Part shown: one piece after another, positions 46,393-57,678 of the stretch
Position numbering within the stretch: position 1 is the first letter of the stretch
Layout of the letters: each line of letters opens with the position of its first letter
Assembly: GCA_019096155.1 (NCBI GenBank)
Contig: JAHCVI010000002.1
Span: 1,178,001 to 1,242,000 of the forward strand
From: Staphylotrichum longicolle
Lineage: Eukaryota > Ascomycota > Sordariomycetes > Sordariales > Chaetomiaceae
Length of the DNA: 64,000 nucleotides
Direction: 5' to 3'
Made by a program: the position numbers and the translations under genes
Notes under the pieces: generated by a model
Database searches by the model: none
Told to the model about the DNA's origin: nothing
The model's input: only the letters and a program-made list of their open reading frames with translations

Positions 46393-46771
46393 TTGAGGGC
46401 GTGAGAGGTTGAGTGGGTGGATGGGTGGGTGGTGAAGACATACGAATGGGGCGGGGACCATAAGGGGGTGGAGGAAACATTTTGGGTTTGTTGGGGGAGT
46501 GACGATTATTAGTGTGGTGGTGGGTTGCTGAAGGGGTTCGTCACGCATTGGTGGTGTTGACTCTGGTGTTGGGGTGGTTGACAATATGGGGGATGGAGCA
46601 TGTGAGGAGCGTGGTATACATTCAAACAGACGGCTGTGCATGAATGGATCGAGTACATAATCTTGTCTTTTACACACAGTCTTCTATTTACATTCTTCTC
46701 GGGCGAAGGAGATGTCACTCAGAGCAAAGAAAAAGAAACCCAGCCCTGGGCTGGGCCGAAAAAGAGAATCT
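46393..46771. other. Intergenic, 3' flank of amidase A
   Basis: GGGTGG-rich sequence with no gene recognised, ending at the tRNA gene. Confidence 0.45.
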
Positions 46772-46843
46772 TAGCTGCGACTCGTTTCGATCGAGTGACC
46801 TCCGGGTTATGAGCCCGGCGCGCTTCCGCTGCGCCACGCAGCT
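46772..46843 (-). tRNA. Initiator tRNA-Met (CAT), intronless
   Basis: 72-nt cloverleaf read by eye. 7-bp acceptor stem AGCTGCG/CGCAGCT with the A1:U72 pair, D-stem GCGC/GCGC, anticodon stem CCGGG/CCCGG around CTCATAA (anticodon CAT), variable AGGTC, T-stem ACTCG/CGAGT with loop ATCGAAA. A1:U72, the three G:C pairs above the anticodon, and A54/A60 in the T-loop (AUCGAAA in place of TPsiC) are eukaryotic initiator hallmarks. The CCA end is not encoded, as is normal in eukaryotes. Confidence 0.96.
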
Positions 46844-47367
46844 TGCTGTGTTTGCTTGTTGAGGACGGACAAAGGAGAGTGGGTTTATGTGCGCAAAAAC
46901 TTTGCTTGCGGCAGATATTTCGTCAACATGCGACTGAGTCATGGCGCGACCATGAGGCGGGAACGACTGTGGGGCCAGTTCAACTGGGGACCCACAGCCA
47001 AGCGCAAGGGTGGGGGTTGCAGCAGGAAGTACACTGTAAGACCCGGCACTCCTGAAGACCTCAACCCTTACCCGGGCAAGCCGGGCAGCCTAGATCTGGA
47101 AATCAGGAAGATCAGAGGGTGCTGACAGTTTTCTCATTGAGTCAACACTGTACTTTGGACAATTTCCAAAAGGATACAATATAACTATCTACAGATTGAT
47201 ATCTCAGAATCAAACTAATAGTATACATAAGCTCGTCTCCTGTTGTTACATCCCAGATCCGCACCATGCACCTCAATACACCTTAAAAACAAAGCCAACC
47301 CCCAGTTTTGCTCCCATATGCTTCCCCGACTTCAGATATGCACCGTCTCCCACCTACCCACACACCC
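46844..47367. other. Intergenic around tRNA
   Basis: An 89-codon ORF (46856-47125) is present but has no recognisable domain. One TGAGTCA occurs at 46933-46939 with no obvious target gene. Confidence 0.4.
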
Positions 47368-49014
47368 TTATTCATTACAAAGCACTAGACAGTACAAAAT
47401 GATGCACCCCTCCCACACACTATGCACAACCGAAAAAATAAACCACCCCTTTCGTAAACATACAATCACCACCCCTTCACCCAAACCCGCCCCTGGCAAA
47501 CCAACCTTTCTACAACCCTTCCAATCCAGGCGACTTCCTCCCATTCCCATTCCCATTCCCATTCCCGCCCCCGCTGCCCAACCACCCCCACAGCCCCAAC
47601 CTCCCAGGCAACGACCTCCTCCCACCCCCTTCCTGTCCCTGCTGTGCCCCCTGCTGCTGCTGTTGCTGTTGCTGCCCCGGCGGCGGCGGGAAATGCATCC
47701 GCACGGCCGTCGTCGTCCCACCGCCGCCGCCGCCGTCAACGGTGGCGGACTGGGCACATGCAGGAAGCGGCCTTTTGACGACCCCGACCCCGACCCCAAC
47801 CCGGAGCCGGACCCGGAACCGGAGCGGGACCCAGTAGGCGGCGCGCTCGCCGGCGGCGCGGGGAGGGGGACGGCGCGGGGGAGGATCGTGATGGGCGAGG
47901 GGCGGGAGAAGTTACGTCTCGTATGTGTGTGTTTGCCCGTCACTGCCGCCGGCAGCGTCGTGTTGTTTGCGTTTGTCGTCCCGGGTTTTTGCGGGTGCGG
48001 TGGGTGGTTGTTGTTGTTGTTGTTGTTGTGGCGCTGGTGCTGCGGCTGCGGCTGCGGCTGTGGCTGGAGATGGAGGATGGGTTTCTTCACTGGGAACTGA
48101 GTGGGAGGCGGGAAGAGGGAGAATGTCGGGCGCGGGCGGTCGGCCGAGAAACGCGGGGTGTGCTTGGCCGCCGGGGTTGAGCTTGCTGTTGTTGTTCCTG
48201 GTGGTGGTGGGAGGGGTGCTGTGGGCGGAGGGACGCGGACCCACGGCTCGCCGGCGGGGTTGATGTAGGTTCGCCTGTGTCTTCCCATGGGTTTGCGCCG
48301 AGGAGTCGGGCGGGATGGAAGAGGTGGTGTTGTTGAGGGCGGCGGGGTTGGGGGTGGTGCTACCGAGGTTGGCTGGAAAGGAGGCGTTGCGGGGAGCTCC
48401 GCGAGAATGGGTGGTTCTGGGTGGTGGTTGTCATGGCCATAGAAGCGGAGGGCGAAGACCGTGTCGACGCTGCGGCGGTCGGGGGTAGGTGGCCAGGTTG
48501 GGTTCGGGGGGTATGGTTGCTGGGGGCTGACGAGACCATCGTTCTCTCCGCAGAACCCGAGATCCAGCAGTGCCCGCGTGGACAATGAGGAGAGAGTGGA
48601 TGGTGATGACGGCTGGGTCGGGGGTGTATCTGGCCGGACGGAAGCAACGGCGCGATACGCCTTTGCTTCGGAGTACATATTCGTTTCCCGTCTCCGCTTT
48701 GCCGCTCGGCGGCGGTAGGCAAACAGCAGACAGATTCCACTAAACAGGAGTAAAGCCCCACCGACAGTGATGGCAGCAACGGCAAGGGCCGGAATAGATC
48801 GAGCTGGCGGAGTAGGGCTGGCGGTTTGCGAAGGATTGGGGGGACTATTGCTCGGTTCAACGTATGCTGGCTCTGTTTGTTGACAACAGGGTCCAACGTC
48901 GACCATCAACGTGGTGCTGGAGAGTCTGAGGGTAGGCAGGGCCGTGTCGGATGGGGTCGGCTGCTGCCCTTGATCTGAAGTAACCCGAGGACTTAGCTGG
49001 ACAGCGCCATGCAT
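47368..49014 (-). CDS. Single-pass membrane protein with Pro-rich cytoplasmic tail
   Basis: No family recognised. A short Ser/Thr/Pro ectodomain with a vicinal Cys pair (VGPCCQQTEP) leads to one membrane segment (IPALAVAAITVGGALLLFSG, extended by ICLLFAYRRR) and about 430 residues of Pro/Ser/Gln/Asn/Gly-rich tail with low-complexity repeats (polyAsn, Pro-Gln, Ser-Gly, and Met-Gly from a TTCCCA hexamer at about 47538-47566). The N-terminus is uncertain. ATG 49014 is in frame, but ATG 49123 in another frame begins a signal-peptide-like MRLGFAMPGLIFLSLPRG. An indel or intron between 48930 and 49080 could join the two. The extreme C-terminus after the Gly-rich part is doubtful. Confidence 0.5.
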   Translation of the reverse strand: MHGAVQLSPRVTSDQGQQPTPSDTALPTLRLSSTTLMVDVGPCCQQTEPAYVEPSNSPPNPSQTASPTPPARSIPALAVAAITVGGALLLFSGICLLFAYRRRAAKRRRETNMYSEAKAYRAVASVRPDTPPTQPSSPSTLSSLSTRALLDLGFCGENDGLVSPQQPYPPNPTWPPTPDRRSVDTVFALRFYGHDNHHPEPPILAELPATPPFQPTSVAPPPTPPPSTTPPLPSRPTPRRKPMGRHRRTYINPAGEPWVRVPPPTAPLPPPPGTTTASSTPAAKHTPRFSADRPRPTFSLFPPPTQFPVKKPILHLQPQPQPQPQHQRHNNNNNNNHPPHPQKPGTTNANNTTLPAAVTGKHTHTRRNFSRPSPITILPRAVPLPAPPASAPPTGSRSGSGSGSGLGSGSGSSKGRFLHVPSPPPLTAAAAVGRRRPCGCISRRRRGSNSNSSSRGHSRDRKGVGGGRCLGGWGCGGGWAAGAGMGMGMGMGGSRLDWKGCRKVGLPGAGLGEGVVIVCLRKGWFIFSVVHSVWEGCIILYCLVLCNE

Positions 49015-51888
49015 CGTAGACAGCCCATGGCGTCGGGACCAAGAACGGCAGGCGATCGTGATCTCCCGTCCCGCGCGGAAGCGAAAGGAATATAAGGCCA
49101 GGCATGGCAAACCCGAGCCGCATGACGACAGACCAAGACTCGACTATTTGGTCGTGCATCTTCGAGACCATTCCTCCTCTCCCCCAAGCATGCAAGGTAC
49201 GCGGCGTTCCGGGGGGCGGTGCCGAGTTGGCCCACGGTATCGAACAGGAACAGGAATAGGCCGGAGAGGGTAGTACCGCTGACCGCGTGCGGCGCAGATG
49301 GCCGGCAACAAGGTGTGGTACCCATGCCGAGCCTCGGAAATCCCACCCCCCATGCCCACCAAGGGCTGTTGGCGGCAAATATTAAGCGCCCTCGCGCTTA
49401 GACAGGATGGACAGTTGGGTCAAGACTGGAATTTTGGCATGTGAGGCCGCAAGTTTGTACACACCAAAGGTCTCGGTGAGCCAAGTCGAAGGTGTGTTGG
49501 GACTGAGTAAGTAGAGTGCTGAGTGCCTCCGGCAGTCACCCCTAGTCACCCCTAGTTCAGGGGTCAACCGCGGCAGAGACCGCAACTGCGCCGCCAAAGT
49601 TCCTTTTCCATGCGGAGAGTCCGACCTCCAACTCGTCATTGTGTGCGTGAGCGGCCTACGGCACTGGACGCAGGCACGAAAAGGGTGTGCAGTTGGCTGC
49701 TCCTGTAACTGGGGCGTAACCGAGTCAATCTGGGAGACTTCTCGCAAGCGTCCAAGTTGGGAGATCTCAACCCAAACAATCAAGGAAGCCGACAAGCGCG
49801 ACGTTGCATTTTGACAAAAGTAGAAGACGACGACACCGAAAATGGCACTTGACGCGCCTATTTTGGCATGCCGGTAGAGAATGGTAAAGTGTCAGCGCTT
49901 ATTCAGGGCACACTGCCGGATATATACAGAAATACTGTGGGTGTATGCATGCCGTAAGCAAACCCAAAGAAGATGGGTTTAGAGAAAGGGGCACCGAGGC
50001 TCCTGTGACACAACTGCGAGCAGCAGCTTGGAAAGGACATGGAGAAGCCGGTTGCCTGGACGCCGCGTGGCCGGGATGAACGGGCCGGATACTCTGGTGT
50101 GCGTCTGTTGGGCCATTCGCTAGCGGTGGGTTGTTTGCAGGTGTTGGTGACAAGTGCATCGAGGTGGCACACATCAAACAATGTGGCTGTCGTGAGGCCG
50201 CAACTCTGAGTTGAGTGCTGGGTTCGTCGCCATCCGGGCCCCAGGAGAGGTCTCGTTGGCGAGCGTTTGTAAATGGCCCCCGATGACCAGGATCGTGCTG
50301 TGTGCGCATTCAGTCTGAGAATGCAATTACCGACAACATTCAAAAAAGAGAATCTGTTGTAAGGAGAGGGGTGTCAGCGTGGGGGAGCATGGTGGTCTAT
50401 CCGGAACTGGCGACGAAGGATCTAGCGTAGCCGATGTCGTGCAGGTGCACAAAAGGCTATCTCGGGCAACCTCGTTGCAGACATTGCAGCGGGTGAGGCG
50501 TCTCGTCGACGCAAACCACGGTGCCATGCAAGATCAAATCTGCGCCGGTGCAGAATGGAAGGTACCCGGGTGTGAAGAGAAAGATGCTGAACCTATCACG
50601 GGTGCTGGCCCACAGGTACGGCTCTCTTCCGGGTTGGCATGTTCAGAGCTTAAACCACATCAAGGTGAGATCCATGGAAAACATGCAAGGGCTCTTGGGG
50701 AGAAGGGTGCAGACTCGCCGGGAGTTGCGACCCCGGCGGGATGGGGGACAGCGCTCTTTCCTTCCAAGAAAAGCCAGGGTCAGTTCAGACCACTCGGGGC
50801 CTGTCAGGCCAGGCCAGCCACGGGCAGTTGCTCGGCGAGGCCCGCTCGTTTCATCCCCGCATATCGCTTGGCCCAATCAGAGGCGCCAGGCCCGTGATTG
50901 TTTCAGGGCACAGCCGTATCATTGGCTGGGCTCCCTGTCAGCCAAGTCTCCGCTCGAACGTGCCGTCCCTGTCTGCTGCATCTTGCTCGATCGCAGAATG
51001 CACGACCGGGATGATGCCCGAGGCCTCACAGGGCAGCGCCAGCTTCGGCTCCGGGGCACACAAACCAAGCTGGCAACTTGGCACGGCCACTCTGATCACC
51101 AGGTGCTGTGTGTGACACAGGAATCCCCCACCACGGACAGAAGTAAATCGGACTGAACAGCCTCTCCTTTTCACCAACATTGACGATCCCCCGACTTCGT
51201 GCCCCCTTTCTTCTCACCCATCTCCTCCGGAAAGACCCAATTGCCCATCCATCTCCTCCGGCAAACTTCCATCTCGGTCACTTCGGCAGTGGCCGGACAG
51301 GGGCATGCAGTTATTGTTTCAAGCGTAGCCGGTAGAGCAGATGGAACGTGGGACCCCATCTTGGGGGGTTGCTGTGCTGCTGGAGTGCAGCCTGTGCAGC
51401 CAGACACTGTCACACCTCGTCACCTCACTGGTTGTCTGGCGCTTAGGAGGCCGGCAGTGCTGGGCCGCTGCCCCCCAATCAGCACAGTCTGGCCCGTTTT
51501 CATGGTGCCATTCCTCCCCTCAGCTTAGACTTAACTTAGCGTGCAGGTGCCCAAAAATACATACCAAAAACCATCTGAAAACGGCTGTGCCACTCCCCTG
51601 CCCAGGGGACCACCCCCTTGTTCCCGGCCTGTCTATGTATCACGCCGCCTCTTAACGTTATCGGCTACCCCCCCCCCCCCCCCTTGGATGGTTTTGGTGG
51701 ATACCACTCAGATCCCCTCATCTTGCCATCAAAATATCATGGCCATTGCTCGTTCTGTTGACGTCCGGAGATCCTGATCTTGCCTGGCCCGGAATCGAGA
51801 GGGAAGCGAGAGGATTTGTTTGGGCTGTTGTTTCTTGGAGGACACTTGTATAGAGGTGGTGTGCCGTGACGGCCCGCAGTTTGGCACC
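49015..51888. other. Gene-poor region, 2.9 kb
   Basis: Apart from the possible signal-peptide exon near 49123, only short unsupported ORFs. It contains the poly-C tract listed separately. No mobile element or RNA gene recognised. Confidence 0.45.
51668..51683. repeat. Poly-C tract (C16)
   Basis: The longest homopolymer in the window, about 205 bp upstream of amidase copy B. Confidence 0.9.
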
Positions 51889-54800
51889 ATGAGGATCGCT
51901 TGTTTGCAGTTCGACCCCCAGCTCGGCGAAGTCGACAACAACCTCAACCGCGCCGATGCTGTCCTCGACAAGGTAGACGCGGCCGATCTCGATGGCCTCG
52001 ACCTGCTCGTGCTCCCAGAGCTAGCCTTCACTGGTACGTAGGCATCTTGAGTTTATGCAACCCATTTCAGCCACAAAAATGTTGGCTGAGCAAGACGGCA
52101 AACTAACATTATCTTGCAGGCTACAACTTCCAGTCGCTGCAGCACATTACCCCCTGTTTCGAGCAGGCAGGCTATGGCATCTCCTCCCTCTGGGCCCAAA
52201 ACACGGCCCTCAAGCACGACTGCGCCGTTGTTGTCGGATACCCTGAGAAGGTGGACGTTTCTGCGCAGTGGCCGGCGTCTCCCGAGTACTACAACTCGGC
52301 GCTTGTGGTCAACGGCGACGGCGACATTGTCGGCAACTACAGGAAATCGTTCCTCTTCTACACGGATGAGACTTGGGCTCTCGAAGGTCCGGATGGCTTC
52401 TTCACGGCCAAGATGCCCAAACTGGGGAACGTCGCGCTGGGTATTTGCACCGATCTCAAGTATGCCCAGCCTGTTCTTCACCCATCAGCGTTGTGTGCTG
52501 ACATCCCAAGCCCCTACAAACTCGAAGCCCCCTGGGACGCCTTTGAGTTTGGCTTTCACGTCCTCAAAGCCCAAGCAAACGTCGTAATCATGACCATGGC
52601 CTGGCAGACTCATCAAGATCACGCTTCGTTCAACAGCACCCCTCAGGAGCCAGACCTCGAGACGCTGGTATACTGGGTTCAGCGCCTCGAGCCTCTGATC
52701 CGCGCAGGCAACGAGGAAGAAACCATTGTCGTCTTTTGTAACAGGACCGGCGCCGAGGGCGAAGCTACCTATACCGGCACGAGCGCTGTTCTCGGCATCA
52801 AGCGGGGCGAGGTATATGTCTATGGCGTACTGGGCCGAGGGGTGAACGATTTGCTCGTGGTAGACACAAACCAGCCGCCCAGGAGCAAGCTGACGGATGC
52901 CGACGCCGTCGAGGGTGACGAGCATGTGCCCGAGAAGATCTCCTTGAACACAGAGGTGGCTGCCAGGCCGGCACACAGCGTTTTCGACAACATCACCACG
53001 GACGAAAGTGAAGTATGCCAATGCCACCTCGCCGACGCTGGAGTCGAGCTTGCGTTCGGCAGCCCCCGCAGCGCCACATCTGCCAGGCTGCCGTGGCTTG
53101 CCCAGGCCACTCAGCCAGGCGAGACGCCCACCGACAGCAGGTCGCCGACCCGTCTGCAGATCCCCACCAGGCCCCAATATGACGACTTCCTCCCCATCGA
53201 CAGCGCCATCACGGACGACGTCATCATCGACACACCAGCCTTGCCGGACACCCCAGCCTTTGCCAGGCGCGCATTCCGGCCGAAGCTGGCGACGCCGCGG
53301 TCCCCGTGGCGGTTCCCCAGCAAAGGGGCGAGCCCATATCCGTGGAGTCACCACGATGGGCCCCCCTCTGCGGTGTTTGGGGCGGGGGCGACCATGACGC
53401 CGATCACGCCGTTTGACGAGGACGGCTGGAGCTCGACGCCGATCGATCCCAAGGGGCCGCCGCAGTGGTTTTGGAGGCATGAGCCGACGCTGTCTGCTTT
53501 GAGGGAGTCGGTTGTGGAGGAGGAGGAGGAGGAGGAGGAGCAAGAGGATGGTGAAGAAGAAGAAAAGAAGCCGATTGAGTCGTCGCAATCTCGACCTGTT
53601 CCCTTTGCGCGGGAGGAGAAACCGGAACCGTTGCCAGTTGAGACAGCATTTGTCGGGCCAGCACCTGCTGACCCTTTGCCTGCTGAGCTCCAAGAAACCC
53701 ACGGCAATGAACTGGGCGGTCAACCAACAGAACAGGAGGCGGATGCCTCAGGGACGCTCGCGCCAGAAGAACCAGAATCGGCACCCCTGAGCCGAGATTG
53801 GGCCGACCTCGCCCAGGTCCTCGAAGGCCTGCGAGTGCGCCCCGGCTCGGCGTTTGACCTGAGATCCTCCCACGACGATAGACCCTGTTCGCCCAAGTCA
53901 CGCTACCTGTTCCGGGACACAAGTCCCATTCGACTCATCCAGCCCTCTGAGCTGGATTACGACGACTGGGAGCCGACAGGCCCGGAAGCGGGCGCCTATC
54001 AGAGTACATTCTTTCCCATCTCCGACAGGCCATCAAGCAGAACGGGTCACAGATCCATCCAGCGGAGCAGCTCCTTCGACCGGCCAAGCAGAAGCGGGAC
54101 TGGCGGAAGGGCCGACCGGCGTCCGTCCCGTCTCCGGCACGCCATCTTCTTCCCGGACGACGCCGACACCGAACCGAACAACGACTACAGCTATGACCCG
54201 GAGCCGGTGTCGGTGCCGAAGTCTGAGCGGGAGCCGGAACCCTGGGGCACAACGTTCCGCGGCCGCCAACCCAACCGACCTTACGAACCCCCAATGACAC
54301 TCCTATCAGATGACCCTTCCCCAACCCAATCCTACCCCCCACCCTCACAGCACCACCACCACCTCTCAACCCTCCCCGCCAACGACCCCCAACCTTCTTC
54401 ACCGCCCCAAACCATCTCCCCTCCCGCTCCCCAATCCACTCTCGACGCCGGAGCCGACGTAAACGCAGATTCTTCCCCCCTCTCCATCACCCTCCCCACA
54501 GCCCTCACCGCAAGCAGCACCACCAGCAGCATCCTAGAAAGCAGCACCACCACCACCATCACGACGCCCAGCCTCTGCTCCACAACCTCGGCCGCCTCAA
54601 CCACCTCTGCTACATCTGCCTCGGCGTTTAGCGACGGTGGCAGCCACTATCACCAGCATCATCATCATCTCCTCCTCGGCGGCTATCCTGAAGGCGGAGC
54701 GGAAGGCGAAGTGGAACTGAAAGGGAATCCCGGTCATGAACGGGAGCGTGTTTCTTTTGTCTTGCTTGATGGCACCGTGACAGCGGTGAAAGGGGCGGAA

Positions 54801-54932
54801 CCTGCTGCTGTCGCTGTTGGTGATGGGTTTTCTGCTTTTGGTGGGGGGACGGAGGGTGGGAACGTGAAGGGGGGTTTGGATTTGGACTTGGGGGAGGAAG
54901 AGGTGTGGTTGAGGATGGATGGAGGGGTGTGA
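51889..54932 (+). CDS. Nta1-type N-terminal amidase, copy B, with giant disordered tail
   Basis: Paralogue of the gene at 44590. MRIACLQFDPQLGEVDNNLN; triad Glu in LPELAFTGYNF, Lys in NYRKSFLFYTDE, Cys in LGICTDLNPYKLEAPWDAFE; later VFCNRTGAEGEATYTGTSAV. Introns 52034-52119 and 52460-52510. The first is at the same phase and position as in copy A (both first exons are 145 nt) and so is the Asn-codon intron; the intron splitting the Cys codon in copy A is absent here. 968 aa. The amidase ends near residue 330 and about 640 residues of charged, Pro/Ser-rich tail follow: an EEEEEEQED run, a Ser/Arg-rich patch with RSIQRSSSFDRPSRS, Ser/Thr runs and a His cluster (HQHHHHLLLGG). Such a tail is far beyond yeast Nta1 (457 aa). 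Confidence 0.83.
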
Positions 54933-57678
54933 GCGGGTCGCGGGTTGCGTGCTGCGTAGAGTATGGGCGAGGTTGTTGATGTGGGTTGGATGTGCTCGGT
55001 TGGAATGTGGGTTTTGGATTTGGATTTTGGTTGCAAGTATAGGGTAGGGTGTGGGTTGATGAATTTATGAGGTCATGAATGTAGCATTTTTTGGTTTGGG
55101 GGGGGGGGAGGAGTGGGTTGGGAGTTTGTGAAGTGGGTGGTCAAAACAATTATGGAAGGCCAGGAAAGGGTTTTGTTGTCATTGTTTGTACGGCCCTAGA
55201 GGAAAGCATTTTGTGTTGTTCGAGTCTCTGAAGCACCCTTGTGCCGAGCCGACCCTGATGAGCTGAAGAGACACAACAAACAAAGATGGGGAGGCTCTAT
55301 TTTCCAGAATCCTTTACCAATAAGCCGACGGTCAACGCCCACGGCGAACTTCACGAGTTTCAGACTCCCCTTTCATTCACAATCAAATCGTCGTCGTCGG
55401 TCTGAGATTTTGCAAGCCATTTGAGCCAGGCAGTTATGTATGTCAGAAGGACTCGGTTACAATCAGCCATTGTGAGCGGCTCGACTCGTCCTTGTCACCG
55501 TCAAGCGGCATGAGACCGGCAGCTGAATCTGGCAATAATTCCAAGAGCATGCGAGCCAACTAGCCACAGGTAAGAGCCGAGAAACCAGAAATCATCGAAG
55601 TTGTGATGAGACCAAATAATGCCGACCGATGTCTTCCTTATAAGCTGCGACCATAAGTAATGCTCGCTGGCAACCAAGTGTTACATCCATACCACTGTTC
55701 AACAAGGTTGATTAGGTTCGTGAACCGAAGTCCATTCCTTTTTTTCCCCTCCTTTTCTCTTGTTCTTTGTATCTTTTTCTTTTCCAAAAAAGGCCAGGAA
55801 ATTCGAGGCTGAAGATTGATCCAATCTCGAACTCGAGCCATGTTGCATTCGACATGACGTTCCCCTGAGTGTTCATGGCTGGGCTCGGGAAGATCCACAA
55901 GCAATCCGCAACCTTGCATGACGTTGGTTAGTTATGCGTGACGAGCCAAGGACCTCGCAGCCACTCTGGCTCTGCGCTTAAGCGCCGGCACCACGCCCGC
56001 TTTGACTTGAGGAGGCGACCTTGCTGCGTTCGGCATCTGCCGTGGAGCCAGATGGCGAGATGGATGAGATGATCTTCACTCTGTGTGTGCCCATCACATT
56101 CGTTCACACTCATGGGCAGCATTACAAGGCCCGGCAGTCTGGGTTTGCCGCCGTGCGCAGACTAGCAGAGTAGCCTTCGGCGATTGTGTTGACAGCGCAA
56201 TTCAGGAGTCACCGTCGCAATATCCAGCTCTTGACAAATGACAGGCTGGGTAAATGGGCGGTGATAATGGGGTTGCATGCGATAGCTCGGCGCGTCTGCA
56301 GCCCAGGCACTCGGGACTGCCGAGGCCATGTCAAGACTTGGAGATTCCAAGGCTGTTGTTCTGCTTGTTGGGTGGTTGTCTGGACAAGTGCATAGGAGCA
56401 TGATTCAACACAAGCTTTTGGATTGATCGGTTGGTGTTGGCGGTTGGACATGGGTTCTGCTCCTTCCCGTCTTTCCGAGTTCGTGTGCGGGGGATCTCGT
56501 CCAGTTTCTGCAGTTCCTGGGCCAGAGGGGGCCGACCCGATGCACTTCGGGGGGGCAAACTGCGCGCAACACTGCAGATGCTGTGAAACCGGATGTTGGG
56601 CCTGATGAAGAGGCCAAGCGGCGAGCGTGGCGGCCACATTGGGGGCCGGGTTCGGCAAAACCGCAGCAGTGAGGGGAAGTTCCCAGCATGAGTGCACTGA
56701 GTGGTGGTGAGCATCGAGAGCGAGGAAGGAGACTTCCGGGCTGGCCCCCAGGCAGCTCAGCTTGTGCCGGATTGGGTAAATCGTGGGTCACGGGTAAAGA
56801 AGTGACAGCCAATCCAGAGAGGTGACATGAGTGGGGGCTGTGAAGGGTGCAGGGGCCCTTGCAGCAAGCACCTGGATCTCCCGCTTCGATTGGCCAATGC
56901 TGGGAGCACATGCATTGCTAGCGTTGATTGTGCCGTCGAGCAGCAGCACTCCCGCTTCTTAGCTGCGGCCATTCTCGAGCCACTGAAGCTGCTCGCCTTG
57001 GCTGCAATGGCTGACAGCAAGCACGGCCGAGTGTGTCGATCGGGGGGCCATGACAATCGCTGATTGCCCATTTCGCGGTGTGTGCCGGATCCCCAATCAC
57101 ACCATGGATGCGATCCCCGATTTCCCCGCCCGCGACCAAGCCTGGCTTGCCTGGCTTGCCTGGGTCGAGCATGTTGCAGTCGCAGTGTGCGCCTGAGGGT
57201 TCCAGGGTGCGGGTTTCGGCACCTCACTTTTGAGTGTGTTGTGCCCTCGCGAGCTTTTCCCATCACCTCATGTCACACCTGTTGGCGTCGTCAAAACCTG
57301 CAGCAACAACAACCGGATGAAATGCGCGCTTAGTTGATGTCGAGCGTGGCTGCTGTTGCTGTGGCTTCTGTTCGGCCGAAGCAGACTCTTCACCGTCTTC
57401 TTATATCCACAGCAAGCTTCTGCCTCGCTCACCCGCGCCTCGGACCCGTGGGCTCTTCGTGAACACCTACCACCATCGGTATGTCGTACAGGAAATCTGT
57501 GCGGCAATAATCGTGTCCCGGAGCTGCAGTGCTGCGTCCCCCGCATCCACGACCAGACGAGGGCGACCCCCGACCCGGATTCACAAGCTCTGCGGAGCCG
57601 CCTCCTACTATCAGATCCTTCAACCAGATCCCATACAACAACCCGAGATCTTGTAGGAAAGTGCCGAAAACATCCACG
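54933..57678. other. Gene-poor region, 2.7 kb
   Basis: No gene recognised. G9 run near 55100-55108. AT-richer patch around 55660-55800. No transposon signature visible. Confidence 0.45.

Noticed and set aside
46933..46939. TGAGTCA as a regulatory site
   Set aside because: A perfect match, but there is no divergent amino-acid gene nearby. A 7-mer is expected by chance several times in 64 kb.
46856..47125. 89-codon ORF next to the tRNA gene
   Set aside because: No family resemblance. It starts beside the tRNA and has no promoter or splice context of its own.
55930..56010. Possible tRNA-like fold around CGCTTAAGCG
   Set aside because: No T-arm consensus and no consistent acceptor stem. The palindrome alone is not enough.
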